64,000 nt of DNA from Sarcocystis neurona (Eukaryota > Apicomplexa > Conoidasida > Eucoccidiorida > Sarcocystidae), in assembly GCA_000727475.1 (NCBI GenBank), contig KL647289.1, positions 1,821,079-1,885,078 of the forward strand, read 5' to 3'. Positions 24,701 to 33,099 of this stretch are shown here, piece after piece (position 1 is the first letter of the stretch; every line of letters starts with the position of its first letter). The notes under the pieces were generated by a model. That model had not been told where the DNA came from and did not search any database. It saw only the letters and a list, made by a program, of their open reading frames with translations. A program made the position numbers and the translations under genes.

Positions 24701-27700
24701 CAGCAGCGGCAGCACAGGAGCGACTCACAGCGCCAACAGCAGCAGCAATACAGCGACAGCCGCATCACGGAAGCCGCAACACGGCCGACAGCAGTGCAGG
24801 ACAGCAGAAAACGCCAGTAACATGACGCCAGCAGCAGCACAGCAGCAGCAGCAACACGGCAACGGCAGCAGCAACACAGAGCAGCAGCAACACAGCGACA
24901 AAGGGAACGCAGCAAGACAGAGCAGCAGCAACAGAGCAACTGCAGCAGCGACGGCAACACGGGAACAGCCGGAACACAGAGCAGCAGCAAGATCAGCAGC
25001 AACACGGCAATAGGGGGATCGCCGCAAGACAGAGCAGCAGCAACAGAGCAACAGCAGGAGCAATACGACGACAGCAGCCACACGGCGCGACAGCAGTGGA
25101 CGACAGCAGCAGTAGAGGATAACAACAGGGGAGCAGCAACAGGGGACAGCAGCAGCAACACAGCAGAGCAGCAGCAAGACGAGGACAGCAGTGCGAGACA
25201 GCAGCCAACACCGAGCCTGGGAGGCCAGCGGGAGTTTGTCATCTTCTGTGTGGCTCTCCTCCCTTATCTGTTGCTATCCCATTCCTCCTTTTTCGTCCCC
25301 TGCTCTCTTTAAAAACGTCTTGTCCCCTCCCGCTTCACGAAGGAAGCGGCCGCAAGAGCAGCAACTGCTTTTCCTCCCTCTGCCTTCCCTCTCCGCATCT
25401 TTCTACAGGCATTCCTTCTCCCTGCTGGCGACTGTGGCGGGAGGAAGGCAAGCAAATGATAGCGCTGCAGCCACGCGTGCACTGCTGTGGCACAGAGACC
25501 GGCTGCGCTTTGTAGCCTGCTGGTCTGCTGTGAAGCTCCTCACATTTTTGTAGACACACGCAGACATATGCACCTGCGGAAACACGCGTCTTCCTGTAGA
25601 AATACAGATACATATAAATATGTGTATACATGCATGCATTTGTGTCTATTGATGATAACCAAGCGCCACAAACACACACCCGCATGTACGCCCTTGCGTA
25701 CTTCACGGCGAAGTCAAATCATACTTGCATGACCTCTATGCCACACACACACATACACATATGCATGTATATATATATATATATATGTATATGTATTTAA
25801 TGGCCTCTACGAAGCGAACGTACACATACGCATATATATATATATGTATATGAGTGCAGCACACACACATAAACATATACTTTTATATATTTGACGGCGT
25901 AGTGAAATGATAACTGCACGACCCCAAGGCAGCAGAGACACATATATACACATGTCTATATATATATATGGTGGCAACGTGAACACTTGTACCACACCTA
26001 TGCAGCAGACACAGATATATACATATATATATATATATTTGGTGACATAGTGGAATTATCCTTGTACCACCTCTGTACATCATAGACATGTATACACATG
26101 CGTGGTGAGAGAAATTTACAGAGACACGGAGATGTAATACAGAGACAGAGCGCCAGACAGAGCGCCAGAGCAGGCGGCGGGGACGCATGCTCCGGTGTAT
26201 TTGGGAAGGCAAGGAGGCAGCAAGAATTCGTTGCTGCTCGTAGCTGCGACAGAGCAGAGAGGCTGCGCGCGCATGCAACCATCCTGCCGCTGCTGTTGCT
26301 GCTGTCGAATCTCTGGGACCATGCGCGCGGACGACCGTTCATGTTTCAAGTTTCTTCGCTGCTGCTGCTTCTTCTTCTTCTGCGTCGAGGCACTCGTTGT
26401 TTGTGTGGGGTTGATGCGGGTGCTGGTACGGTAGTCGCCCGCGGGGCTCTCCTGCTGCTGCAACTGCATGCGCAGCGTCTGCTGCTACGACCTTCCGCTG
26501 GAGGTGCTGCTCCAGCTTTCCCCGCAGGACTGCTGCTGCTTCGGCAGTTTACGCAACACGCTGCTGCTGCTTCTACTGCAGCAGCTGCTGTTGCTGTCTC
26601 CTCTCCAGCTGCTGCCGCTGCTGCACCTCACCTGCACTCCGCCCACGGCGGCAGAACACGCCTGTCCATCAGAAAGATGTTGCTGCTCTTGTCCGCGTGG
26701 GCAGCGTTTTCTTCTTCTTCTTCTTCTTCCTCTATTCCCGTCGTCCCACGAGGGGAAGCAAAAGCATCTGGCGGTGCTGCTAGGCGGTCGAGTAGCTGTT
26801 GCTGCTTTTCCTTTGTTGCCTTTGCAGCAGCAGCAGCTCCAGCAGCGCTGTTGCTGAACAAGCTCCCTCTCCCTTCCCCGAGCCCGTGGGCAGCAGAAGA
26901 AGAAGCAGCAGCAGCTGCTTCAGCCGCAGCAGCAGCAGCATTTGACGGTGGGGGGGGTCCATCGAGGATCAGCAGCAGGCGTGGACGGACGCCTTCTCCA
27001 GCTGCTTGTGTAACAGCCGCACGTGCTTCTTCTAACTGTTGTGTTGCTGCTGCTGCTGTCCGCTGCGCTGCTGCTGCTCGTGCTGCTGCCGCTGCCGCTG
27101 CAGCTCGTGCGGCTCGTAAGTCTTTGTGCCGGTCTCTGCCAACGCCCGCAGCAACATCGGCAGCTGCAGCAGAACGCCATCCGCAGACCCGTCACGAGCG
27201 CGACGTGGTGGGCAGCAATCTCATGTCGAGCGGCGGCAGCACACAAAAAAGCAGCAGCACACCAGCAGAAGCAGTCGCAACAGTAGGCAGACGAGTCGCG
27301 GACGGCCAGCAGCGCACACAGCAGGAGCAGCAGCAGCAGGAGCGGCCAGAGCAACAGCAGCAGCAGCAGCCCACGCACCCCACACACACCGGGCAACTGC
27401 ACCAAGGCGTCAGGACGACGACAGACCCAGAACAGCAGCAGCAGTAGTTTGACGACATACAGGAAGGAACAACAAAGACAGAAATGCAGTGTTTCTCGTA
27501 GAAGGAAGAAAAGGAGCAAGCCACATCCGGCAAGGGATTCAGCAAACGTGTCGGTAGCGGAAGCAGCAAGCGACGCAGCGGCAAGGGAAGCAGCGGATGG
27601 GACGCAGTAAGATACGCAGCAGGGGAAGAAGCCGCAGCACGCACGTGTACCATGCAAATCTCTGCATAAAGTTTGCCGCAACACGCTCGCAAGACGAAGA

Positions 27701-30700
27701 AGCAGCAGCAGCAGTGGAAACTGCAGCAGCAATACCTAAGGTAGTTTTTCCAGCAGTCCCCTCTGCAGTCCTGGCAGCAGCCATCGCCGACGTTGCTGCT
27801 CTACGTGCAGCAGCAGTTAATTCGGTTGCGTGCAGCACTTCCGCAGAGAAAGTCGCCCGCGCAGCAGCAGCTGCCACCTCGCATTTTCTCAGCGACGCAC
27901 GCGCCTGCTGCAAACGCTGCTCCCACCAGGAAGACGCCCACACTCCCCTTCCATCGCCCTGCTGCTGCTGGTGCCGCGGCTCTTGCAGCAAGTGTTGCTG
28001 CCTCTGCGCATGTTGCTGCACGGCGTTCTGCTCCTCCTCCGGAAACCCGTGATGCTCCTGCTGCTGTTGATGCCAGTTTCGGTGGGCCTTTGCTTCTTTC
28101 TGCTGCTGCCCTCGCTGTCGACACTGCTGCTGCTGCCCTCGCTGCCGCCTCTGCTGCTGCTGGTGCTGCTGCTGCAGCTCCCGGACGGGGAGCCACCGCA
28201 TGCAGGTGAGGGCAAATATTTCATCGGCAATTTGGACGGCCAGTTCTCTTGTAGGAGTAATAACGAGGGAGCAGCTTGAAGCTTTGTGTAGCGCGTGCAC
28301 GACTTCCTCCGCATCAAACGCAGCCGCATGCGATAAATACGCGTCCACTTCTTCTGGACTTCTGAGAAGGCGTCGGTCTGCCAGACAGCCACAAACAGAG
28401 GGCTCTAGGCAGAAGACTGAAGTGCTGCTGACGTGCCACTGGCAAAGCACGGCAAGCTGCAGCAGGGAAAGTGAAGCGGCAGGAGACGCAGAGAGGAAGG
28501 ACCGCACTCAGAGCAGCGGCGGGAGCAGCAGCACACACACAGAAGCAGCATCGGCAGCGTAAACAAAGCAGCAACGGCAGCGCAAAGGAAGAAAAAGCAG
28601 CAGCACCAGCACAACCAAAGCAGCAACAGCAGCAGCAGCGCAAACAAAGCGGCAGCAGCAGGTGGGGAGGCGGTGACGGTGCTGTTGGGGCAAGAGCTGC
28701 GGGGCAGCACCGCGCGAACCAGCAAAGGAGACACGAGGAAAAAGGACAGCAGCAGGACAGCAGCAGGCAAAGCAACACCAGCAGCTGTGGAAGCAGCAAT
28801 AGACTCACAAGCAGCAGCAGCACCAGCAGCACGAGCAGAGCCTCCAGCAAGAGCTGTGCTGCCGGGAGAGGAGAGATTCAGCAAGCGGCAGCGCGCGGAG
28901 TAGAAGAGCCAGCGGCGCTATCAGCATACCCGCAGCAGTATAAAGATCAAGAAAGTCGAAGAAGCAGGGCAAGAAGATGAAGGATGAAGAAGTAGCTGTT
29001 TCTATAAAAAGAGGCTCAACGTCGCATAAATGCGGTTCTTCCGGCGCTTACAGAGGAGGCAACTGTCGTAACAGCAACACAGACTCCCCTTCGTACAGCG
29101 CTAGGACACGCTTAGGCAGGGAGCACCTATCTATACATGTACATATATATATATATGATCTATCTATACATTATATATGTATACACGCGTATACGTATAG
29201 ACCTATACACACCTCCACCTATCTACATTACAAGGTATATATTCACTATATATACATATAGATATGTACACATGTATATGTAATTTTACGCGTACCCTCG
29301 TTTCTGTATATATATATATATATAGACGTACAGGTTAACATATTTATATATACATGTATGTTGACATGTACAGATATACATATATATATATATATATGTA
29401 CATATAGATATACATACATACACGTCTACACATACATGTACAGATATACTCAAATATATGTATATACATAGGCACACATTAATACGCTTGGTAGCCGATA
29501 TATAGAGATAGCGAGGAAGTTGGACAGAGGGGCCGGGTGCATGTGTATATGTTTGTATATCATTTGAGCGCTCTCGACCCATCACCTCGTCTGTAATTCT
29601 GCCAAACGTCCCTCTTCAAACATCGCAGGACATGCGTACCTCCTTCGATATATGGTCCCAGGCAAGAGAAGGTCCCTTCCTGTTAACGCGTCTATACGTG
29701 CCCGTCCAGACCCACCCAACAGAAGACCACACATATACATATTTATATGTGTATACAACATACTACATATAAATATATGTATAGACAGGGAGACTGAGAC
29801 ATAGACAGCAACAGATGGGTATACGTGGGGCTGCAGGGGACTGCAGGCATTGGAGCTTCTAAGACACCTGCGTGAGAGACGTCGCTGGGGAGAATACGCG
29901 TGAGCAGCAATGCGCGGCGACGTGTGCGACAGCAGCAGCAGGTGGCGGTGGCGGCGCGGCGGATGTGCACCCGGGCAGGTTCTATCGCAAGACTTCCCGC
30001 GCGATGCAGCCCTCTGCAGAAGAAGATTAGCCACCCATCCTAGCGCATGTGTGTCTGTGTTTATCTGACTGGAGGTGGACAGCTGCAGAGGCGAAGACGT
30101 GCGTCACGAACTCGTCCGCATTGCTCACTTCTCCCTCTCCGTCTCTTCTGCCCAGCGTCTTCTTCTCCCTCTTTTCGAACTTTTTTGTGAGGGGTGTCTC
30201 TCTCTCTGTCCCCTCCGAGTTGCCTTACTCTGTCTCGTGTGCCCGGCCTTCAGCTGGCGCTGCCCCGATGTACGTGCAGGTATATGCCACAGAGACATGT
30301 GTATATGTGTAGAACAGGTGATCGAAAGGGAGAGAAAAAGGCAGAATGGGGAGGAGAAGAAAGAGGGGGCAAAAAAAGGCGGGGTCGATCAGTTCTTCCG
30401 TCGGTCGGAAGGCACGTGCAATCACGTCCCCGTTGTCTCGCTTCTTCCGCCTTCGACAAGTGTCCACACATGTGTAAGGACACATATAACAGGAACGCAC
30501 ATAGATAGCAGAGGTACGAAAAAAATCATTTTTGTTTCGACGCAAGCGCAACGTCCTGTCTCTTCCCTACTTCTGCTCTTTCTTCTTCTCTTCCGCCCAC
30601 ATACTGCGCGTGCTTCACTGCTGCACTCTCCGCCGCTGCTGGTCTCTCCGCTGCTGATGCTCTCTCCGCTGCTGGTGCTCTCCCGGCTTCGACGACTGCT

Positions 30701-33025
30701 GCTCCCGCTGCTGCCTGCGTGATGGTGCCAGAACAGCAGCGGCAGCAGGAAGGCCAACGTCTTCCCCTCTCCCGTCGCGGCATGGAGCAGAGCGTCTTCT
30801 CCAGCGGCAACGCGACAAAGAGCTGCTTCCTGAATTCTCGTTGCTGACTCAATCCCCTGTCCCTGCAGTCCCGCAGCCACATACGGCGGCAGCGGTAGTC
30901 CTCCAAATGAAAAAAATATCGAAGAACCATCCGCCCCCGCTGCCGCTGCTTCTCTTGCGCCCGCTGCTTCTTCTGCTGCAGCTTCTTCTGCTGCTGCTTC
31001 TGCTGCTGCTGCTGCTTCTGCTGCTGCTGGTGCTTCTCCTGGTGCTGCCGCTTCTCCTGCTGCTGCTGTTTCTTCTCTTGCTGCCACTGGTGTTTCTCCT
31101 CTTGCTGCTGCTCCTGTTTCCCCTCTTCCTGCTGCTGCTCTTACGTCTTCCGCTGGTGCTGCGGATGTTTTTTGTGGCGCGGCTGCCGCTCGTGCTGCTG
31201 GTGTTGCAAGGGCATTTCTTGCTGCTGCTGCTGGTGCCGCTCCTTCCGCTCCTGCTGCCGCACCTTCTCTCGCTGCCGCAGCTGCTGCTCCTCCTCCTGC
31301 AGAAGGTGCTAGTGCTTTCCTTTCTGTTGCTGCCGCTGCGGCTGCTTCTGCTCCTCGTGGTACTGCTGCTGATTCTCGCGCTCCTGTTGCTCCTCCTATC
31401 GCTGCAGCTTCGTCGACTCCTGCTGCTGCTGCCCCACCGCCTGTTGCTGCCGCACCGCCTGCTGCTGCCGCACTGCCTGTTGCTGCCGTTGTTAACCGTC
31501 TATCCCTCTCTCTCCCTGTTGCTGCTGTTCTCCCTGCTGCTGCTGTTCTCCCTGCTGCCGCTGCTCTCCCTGCTGCCGCTGCTCTCCCTGGTGCTGCTGT
31601 TCTCCCTGCTGCCGCTGTTCTCCCCGCTGCCGCTGCTCTTCCTGCTGCTGCTGTTCTCCCTGCTGCCGCTGCTCCCCCTGCGGCTGGCCCCTCTGCCGCT
31701 GCTGCTGCTCTTCGTGCAGCGGCTGCGCGTCCTGCTGCCCCTGCTGTTCCTGCCGCTGCTGCTGTACCTGCTGCTGGTCTACTACCTCCTGCAGCTCCTC
31801 CTCCTGCTGCTTCTGTTTTTCTTGCTGCTGCGGATAGGAGGTGCCTCGCAGCAGCAGGCACGTTAACTTCGGCCGCTCTGGGGCTGCTGCATCTGGTCTG
31901 CTGCAGCCTCGCCTCCTCACGACGAAGAGCAAAGCAGCAGCGGTGCGAAGACCCTCGTAGAAGGCAGCGTCGGCCGGAGGGAAGGAGCCTCCTTACTTGA
32001 TGCTGCTGCCGCCGGCAACGTGAAGAGGAAAACGGAGCAGGGGGCGAAGGCGAAGAGACCAGCAGGAACCCGCATCCTGCTTCCGTTTCTCTACGCATAC
32101 ACTGCGTGCCCGCTACAAGCTTCTGCTGCTGCTGATGCTGCGCCCAAACACTCCGCAGCGCGCCGGCAGGGCAGCACCTCTGTTGCTGTGTGTTGCTACT
32201 TCCCTTCTGCTGCTGCTGCTGCGCAACGTACCTCTCTGTTCTTGCTGCTGCTAGTCCTCCTGTCCGTCTCAACCCCACTTGCTGCGCTACTATTGCTGCG
32301 ATCGTCTCTGCTGCTGCTGCAATAGCTGTCCTTCTTGGTGCCGCCTTTGCGGCTGCTGCTGCTCCTCTTGGTGCTGCGGCTTCTGCTGCTGCGGCGGCCC
32401 TTGCGAAAGCAGACACTCCGCAGGGTAAAGACTTGGGAGCGACCCGCTGCTGCTCTCCCAGCAGCAGGAGTACCACCAGTAGCAGAAGGAATCTGCAGCC
32501 GCCTCTCCTTTTCCTCCTTTGGCTGCTGCGACTGCAGTTATTGCTGCTAACCAAGCTGCCCCTGCTTCTGCTGTTGCTTCCCCTGTTGTTGCGCCTTCTG
32601 CTATACCTGCCGTCCCCGCTCTTGCTGCTGCTTCTTCCCCTGCTGCTGCTGTTCCTGCTCCTTCTGCTGTTTCTGATCTTGCTGTTGTCCTCGCTGCCGC
32701 TTACGCACTCCCCGCGGTTGCAGCACTGCGCACTGCCGCAGTTTCTGCGGCTCCAACTTCTGTGGTCGCGGCAGCTGCTTCCTCTTCTGCTGCTGTTGTT
32801 GCTGCTCCTATTTCCGTCGCTCTGGCCAAAACTCGAGCTGCTGCCCTCGCTTCTAGCGCTGCTGCTGTTCTTCGTCACGAGCCGGTGGGCCTCGGGTCTA
32901 GTGTTGCTGCCGGTCTTCGTACTGTTGCTGTTGCTGCTGCTGCTGCTGCTCCCTCGTACGCAGCAGGCACCCTCCGCGAGAGAGAGAAGTCTCCGCATAC
33001 AAGCGGGAGCCAAAACGCCGCTCAT
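6350..33025 (-). CDS. DEAD-box-like RNA helicase gene with giant repeat-filled introns
   Basis: ATP-dependent RNA helicases of the DEAD-box (SF2) family remodel RNA. The diagnostic motifs appear on the minus strand in their canonical order, each in its own non-repeat island: Q motif and motif I (TGEGKT) near 30.8 kb, Ia ([10 protein letters not shown]) near 28.25 kb, Ib position ([14 protein letters not shown]) 24597-24654, II (VFDEVDRLL) 20256-20352, III (SASAT) near 17.54 kb, V (ARGLHIDD) ending at 11850, VI position ([11 protein letters not shown]) 10272-10332. Several adjacent exons join in phase. The last exon ends in a Lys/Arg/Glu-rich tail with TGA at 6350. Proposed start ATG is at 33025; an earlier start or first exon cannot be excluded. 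Exons between motifs III and V are incomplete. Motifs Ib, II and VI are degenerate. Long poly-Ala/Gln/Ser tracts interrupt the domain. Family assignment is firm; exact exon ends are partly provisional. Confidence 0.8.
6725..7055. repeat. Degenerate tandem family (five copies) in last helicase intron
   Basis: Copies near 6728, 6812, 6868, 6964 and 7031 share GTGTGTATACTGATCTTTCA followed by CGAAAATA and a TA/CA tail. Spacing is 56-96 bases. A related TTTTCGTGAAAAGA segment occurs at 10217-10230. Confidence 0.85.
7219..7262 (-). CDS. Helicase C-terminal exon
   Basis: A 44-base exon from acceptor GCCTTTGTGGCAG to donor GAGGAG|GTGTCA. It encodes [14 protein letters not shown]. Two bases in, phase zero out, matching both neighbours. 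Confidence 0.55.
7482..7536 (-). CDS. Helicase C-terminal exon
   Basis: A 55-base exon between an AG inside a CAGACA run and donor GATATTC|GTGAGATG. It encodes [18 protein letters not shown]. In phase zero fits the previous exon and out phase one fits the next. Beyond the donor the frame stays open to a stop at 7390 ([10 protein letters not shown]), so read-through is the alternative. Confidence 0.55.
7678..7835. repeat. Two-copy repeat
   Basis: Segments starting at 7678 and 7788 share TGTTRATAAGGYCTACTACA then CTGABGGAAATA and a trailing AAATATATGTGTA, about 110 bases apart, separated by TA microsatellite. Confidence 0.8.
8143..8570. repeat. Three-copy degenerate repeat in helicase intron
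   Basis: Copies at about 8143-8200, 8300-8365 and 8493-8565. On minus each has TATATAGRGAGTAGGATCTG then CAGGACGTGCGCGAATGTTC and TCGTTAAGAAG in varying states of decay. The middle copy keeps CTGCAG before and GATGC|GTACC after a 37-base open stretch, so it resembles an exon; the outer copies have lost one or both sites. Confidence 0.75.
8845..9095. repeat. Two-copy degenerate repeat in helicase intron
   Basis: Segments at about 8848-8910 and 9040-9100 share CAGGNATACATNNCTANCC then GCGTYAATAGCTGRMYAGAT and a trailing TACAYNTGTG. TA microsatellite lies between. Confidence 0.7.
9201..9298 (-). CDS. Helicase C-terminal exon
   Basis: A 98-base exon from acceptor GTACCTATCCAG to donor TGC|GTAGGC. 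It encodes [20 protein letters not shown] followed by [12 protein letters not shown], a helical-looking non-repeat segment. Incoming two bases complete the codon left by the motif VI exon. If nothing lies between, the usual GRTGR..G block is absent; a missing exon is the alternative. Confidence 0.6.
9484..10263. repeat. Long imperfect inverted repeat (arms ~250 bp)
   Basis: Arm 9484-9730 pairs with arm 10005-10263 reversed. The outer 60 bases are non-microsatellite (CCCATATATTGTTT, ACAAAATACACGTCTTT and so on) and match at roughly 90 percent; the inner part is TATG/CATA repeat that follows in register. The spacer is about 275 bases. The outer end of the right arm touches the donor of the motif VI exon. 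Confidence 0.85.
10272..10332 (-). CDS. Helicase exon at motif VI position
   Basis: A 61-base exon from acceptor GCGGTTCTGCAG to donor CAG|GTACGC. It reads [20 protein letters not shown], matching the family pattern VDhVIhYDhPxxxxxYVHR that leads into motif VI. Here His is followed by Leu-Ala, so the Arg of HRxGR is not present at the expected place. In phase zero, out phase one. Confidence 0.8.
10345..11825. other. Helicase intron with (TA), (CATA) and 20-bp repeats
   Basis: CATA/TATG microsatellite 10370-11210 containing a 20-bp tandem array, then 11220-11760 of mixed sequence without a placed exon. Frames on both strands translate into Tyr/Ile/Cys/Thr/His-rich repeat peptides. Confidence 0.7.
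10966..11090. repeat. 20-bp tandem repeat
   Basis: About six copies of ACACACATATATACATACAT with a few insertions, inside a longer CATA/CACA microsatellite. Confidence 0.9.
11850..12350 (-). CDS. Helicase exon reaching motif V
   Basis: From an acceptor near 12351 (TTCCTTGCTGGCTGCAG) the frame reads [20 protein letters not shown], a Gln tract, then [19 protein letters not shown], a long Ala/Glu-rich insertion, and finally [18 protein letters not shown]. The last part aligns with motif V (hLVATDVAARGLDI). The donor GAT|GTACGTG is excellent, and outgoing phase zero joins the next exon as [18 protein letters not shown]. The Arg-Gly-Leu core is kept; Asp of GLDI is His here. Confidence 0.75.
12440..13000. 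other. Purine-rich (+) intron sequence
   Basis: Plus strand is GAAGA/AGAAA-rich at 12400-12740, so the minus strand is pyrimidine-rich, as expected upstream of the acceptor near 12350. The 192-codon plus frame at 12224 is Lys/Arg/Glu-rich by composition and is not taken as a gene. Confidence 0.5.
13360..13780. repeat. Degenerate ~165-bp tandem family (three copies)
   Basis: Cores near 13400, 13560 and 13738 share AAATACGCTTYTGTCTTCAT then CCATCYRCGCTAGTATACA, preceded by GTGNNAYAGAGATKTAYRYR. Microsatellite fills the rest of each unit. Confidence 0.8.
14280..14475. repeat. Degenerate ~85-bp tandem family (three copies)
   Basis: Cores near 14288, 14360 and 14436: AATTCYCCTTCAGAGCCTAC then GCCGAAGAAYYWT. 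TA microsatellite separates copies. On plus the three read as similar peptides ([27 protein letters not shown]). Confidence 0.8.
15714..15843. other. Exon-like island with strand conflict
   Basis: On the plus strand a good acceptor (CTTCATTTCTTTGCAG) and a good donor (ACCAG|GTAGGG) enclose 130 open bases. On the minus strand the same DNA also reads as ordinary protein (for example [20 protein letters not shown]) but lacks a clear donor. The enclosing gene is on minus. I cannot decide the strand from sequence alone. Confidence 0.35.
16400..16870. repeat. Degenerate tandem family (five to six copies)
   Basis: Copies start near 16403, 16488, 16584, 16649, 16731 and 16835. Shared core: CAGCGARCGCCRCARGRAGT then GTTACACATRGACACTRC. 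Copies are separated by TA/CA microsatellite, giving 65-105 base spacing. Confidence 0.75.
17100..17997 (-). CDS. Helicase exon with motif III (SAT)
   Basis: If the acceptor is the weak AAAAG at 17998-18002, the exon continues the motif II exon in frame as [20 protein letters not shown], the helix expected after DEAD. It then runs through Ala/Gly/Arg-rich insertions to [20 protein letters not shown], which holds the SAT motif linking ATP hydrolysis to unwinding. An alternative strong acceptor at 17591-17596 would start the exon at 17590 in phase zero and require another small exon upstream. After SAT the frame continues with Ser- and Gln-rich sequence to about 17050. The donor is not fixed; CAG|GCAAGC near 17050 could be a GC donor. 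Confidence 0.65.
17999..20250. other. Helicase intron, purine/CAG-rich then microsatellite
   Basis: Purine-rich plus-strand sequence 18000-19250 (pyrimidine-rich on the transcribed strand) with CAG runs, then TA/CA microsatellites 19320-20200. A mixed-sequence island near 19600-19680 is open on the minus strand, but I could not place it in phase. Confidence 0.5.
20256..20352 (-). CDS. Helicase exon with motif II (DEVD)
   Basis: A 97-base exon from acceptor GGTGGCGTGCAG to donor CCA|GTAAAA. It reads [20 protein letters not shown] then [12 protein letters not shown]. Motif II is DEVD in place of DEAD; the two acidic residues that coordinate Mg-ATP (first Asp, Glu) are kept. Incoming phase zero matches the preceding exon exactly; outgoing phase is one base. 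Confidence 0.8.
22179..22348. repeat. 14-bp minisatellite
   Basis: About twelve copies of AGACAGACACATAC, nearly perfect, flanked by longer CACACAGAGA-type sequence from 21560 to 22180. Confidence 0.95.
23570..23900. repeat. Degenerate ~60-bp tandem family (six copies)
   Basis: Copies begin near 23578, 23640, 23697, 23768, 23829 and a partial one near 23886. Shared core: TTTCTACTCGCTSGAGTGTA followed by TATACACCGTGTGTCT and then a variable CA run. The unit is not simple sequence and I see it nowhere else in the window. Confidence 0.85.
24597..24654 (-). CDS. Helicase exon with motif Ib position
   Basis: A 58-base exon between acceptor CTTCCTTCGCGCAG and donor CCAG|GTGCGC. It encodes [19 protein letters not shown], which aligns with the family pattern hhVGTPGRLhDhh. 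The TPGR part is replaced by AAQT. Incoming phase two bases, outgoing phase zero, and it joins directly and in frame to the motif II exon. The surrounding kilobases are microsatellite, so the non-repeat composition itself supports coding. Confidence 0.75.
24660..27640. other. Helicase intron with CAG tracts and a degenerate tandem family
   Basis: CAG/CTG-dominated sequence at 24680-25210 and 26270-27450, with a mixed-sequence island at 25390-25560 that is open on both strands. A tandem family occupies 25690-26100. The 449-codon plus-strand frame 26098-27447 is antisense to CTG/CAG runs and is not supported as a gene. Confidence 0.5.
25690..26100. repeat. Degenerate tandem family (four to five copies)
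   Basis: Cores near 25702, 25798, 25890, 25970 and 26038 share [20 protein letters not shown] then ATACTTGCACGACCTCTATG and CAGCACACAC in decayed form. TA microsatellite separates copies. Confidence 0.75.
27650..28395 (-). CDS. Helicase exon with motif Ia and Gln/Ala-rich insertion
   Basis: The minus-strand frame carries [19 protein letters not shown], then [20 protein letters not shown]: hydrophobic strand, PTREL motif Ia (contacts RNA) and following helix. It then runs into a poly-Gln insertion and an Ala-rich segment ending near FMQRFAWYT, where an AC|GTGCGTG donor would leave two bases and join in frame to the next exon at 24654. In ordinary family members about 50 residues separate Ia and Ib; here the insertion is far longer. 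The acceptor lies near 28350-28395, with several AG options. Confidence 0.65.
28400..30729. other. Helicase intron 1 with CAG/CTG and TA tracts
   Basis: CAG-rich sequence at 28500-28900, TA/CA microsatellites at 29120-29480 and 29730-29790, and pyrimidine-rich sequence at 30120-30260. The plus-strand frame from 28471 reads as poly-Ala/Gln/Ser, which is what the CAG runs dictate. No separate gene is supported. The 5' end of the intron is uncertain because the exon 1 donor was not located. Confidence 0.5.
30730..33025 (-). CDS. Helicase exon 1: N-terminal region, Q motif and motif I
   Basis: Open from an upstream frame through ATG 33025 (text [19 protein letters not shown]) to beyond 30730. 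A Ser/Arg/Asn-rich N-terminal part is followed by several hundred codons of Ala-rich sequence with repeated AAAGR units. The helicase core then begins: a Phe, then [20 protein letters not shown], then RIQEAAL (Q motif) and [20 protein letters not shown], whose TGEGKT is the Walker A motif that binds ATP. The 3' donor was not fixed; the frame stays open past 30500. The upstream pyrimidine-rich sequence could also hold an acceptor, making ATG 33025 an internal methionine. Confidence 0.7.
31511..31685. repeat. 15-bp coding minisatellite (Ala-Ala-Ala-Gly-Arg units)
   Basis: Imperfect tandem copies of a 15-base unit (plus strand TGCTGCTGTTCTCCC and variants), about eleven copies. Read on the minus strand in the helicase frame it gives [11 protein letters not shown] units. 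Variation is mostly at third positions (CTG/CCG), which keeps the peptide repeat intact. Confidence 0.85.
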
Positions 33026-33099
33026 AGAAGAAAGAAGGAAGAAGTAAAAGGAGAGCGGAAAAAAAGTGTTACCCAACAAATTGAGGAGAAGCAGCAGAC

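Noticed and set aside
24700..25242. 180-codon minus Leu/Cys-rich frame
   Set aside because: Translation of CTG runs in the intron between motif Ia and Ib exons; no membrane-protein pattern beyond the repeat.
26098..27447. 449-codon plus-strand open frame
   Set aside because: It is the antisense of CTG/CAG tracts; residues are almost only Ala, Ser, Leu, Gln, Arg and Cys, as expected when repeats remove stop codons.
30841..31866. 341-codon plus-strand Leu-rich open frame
   Set aside because: Poly-Leu translation of the strand opposite the helicase Ala-rich exon; no independent signal.
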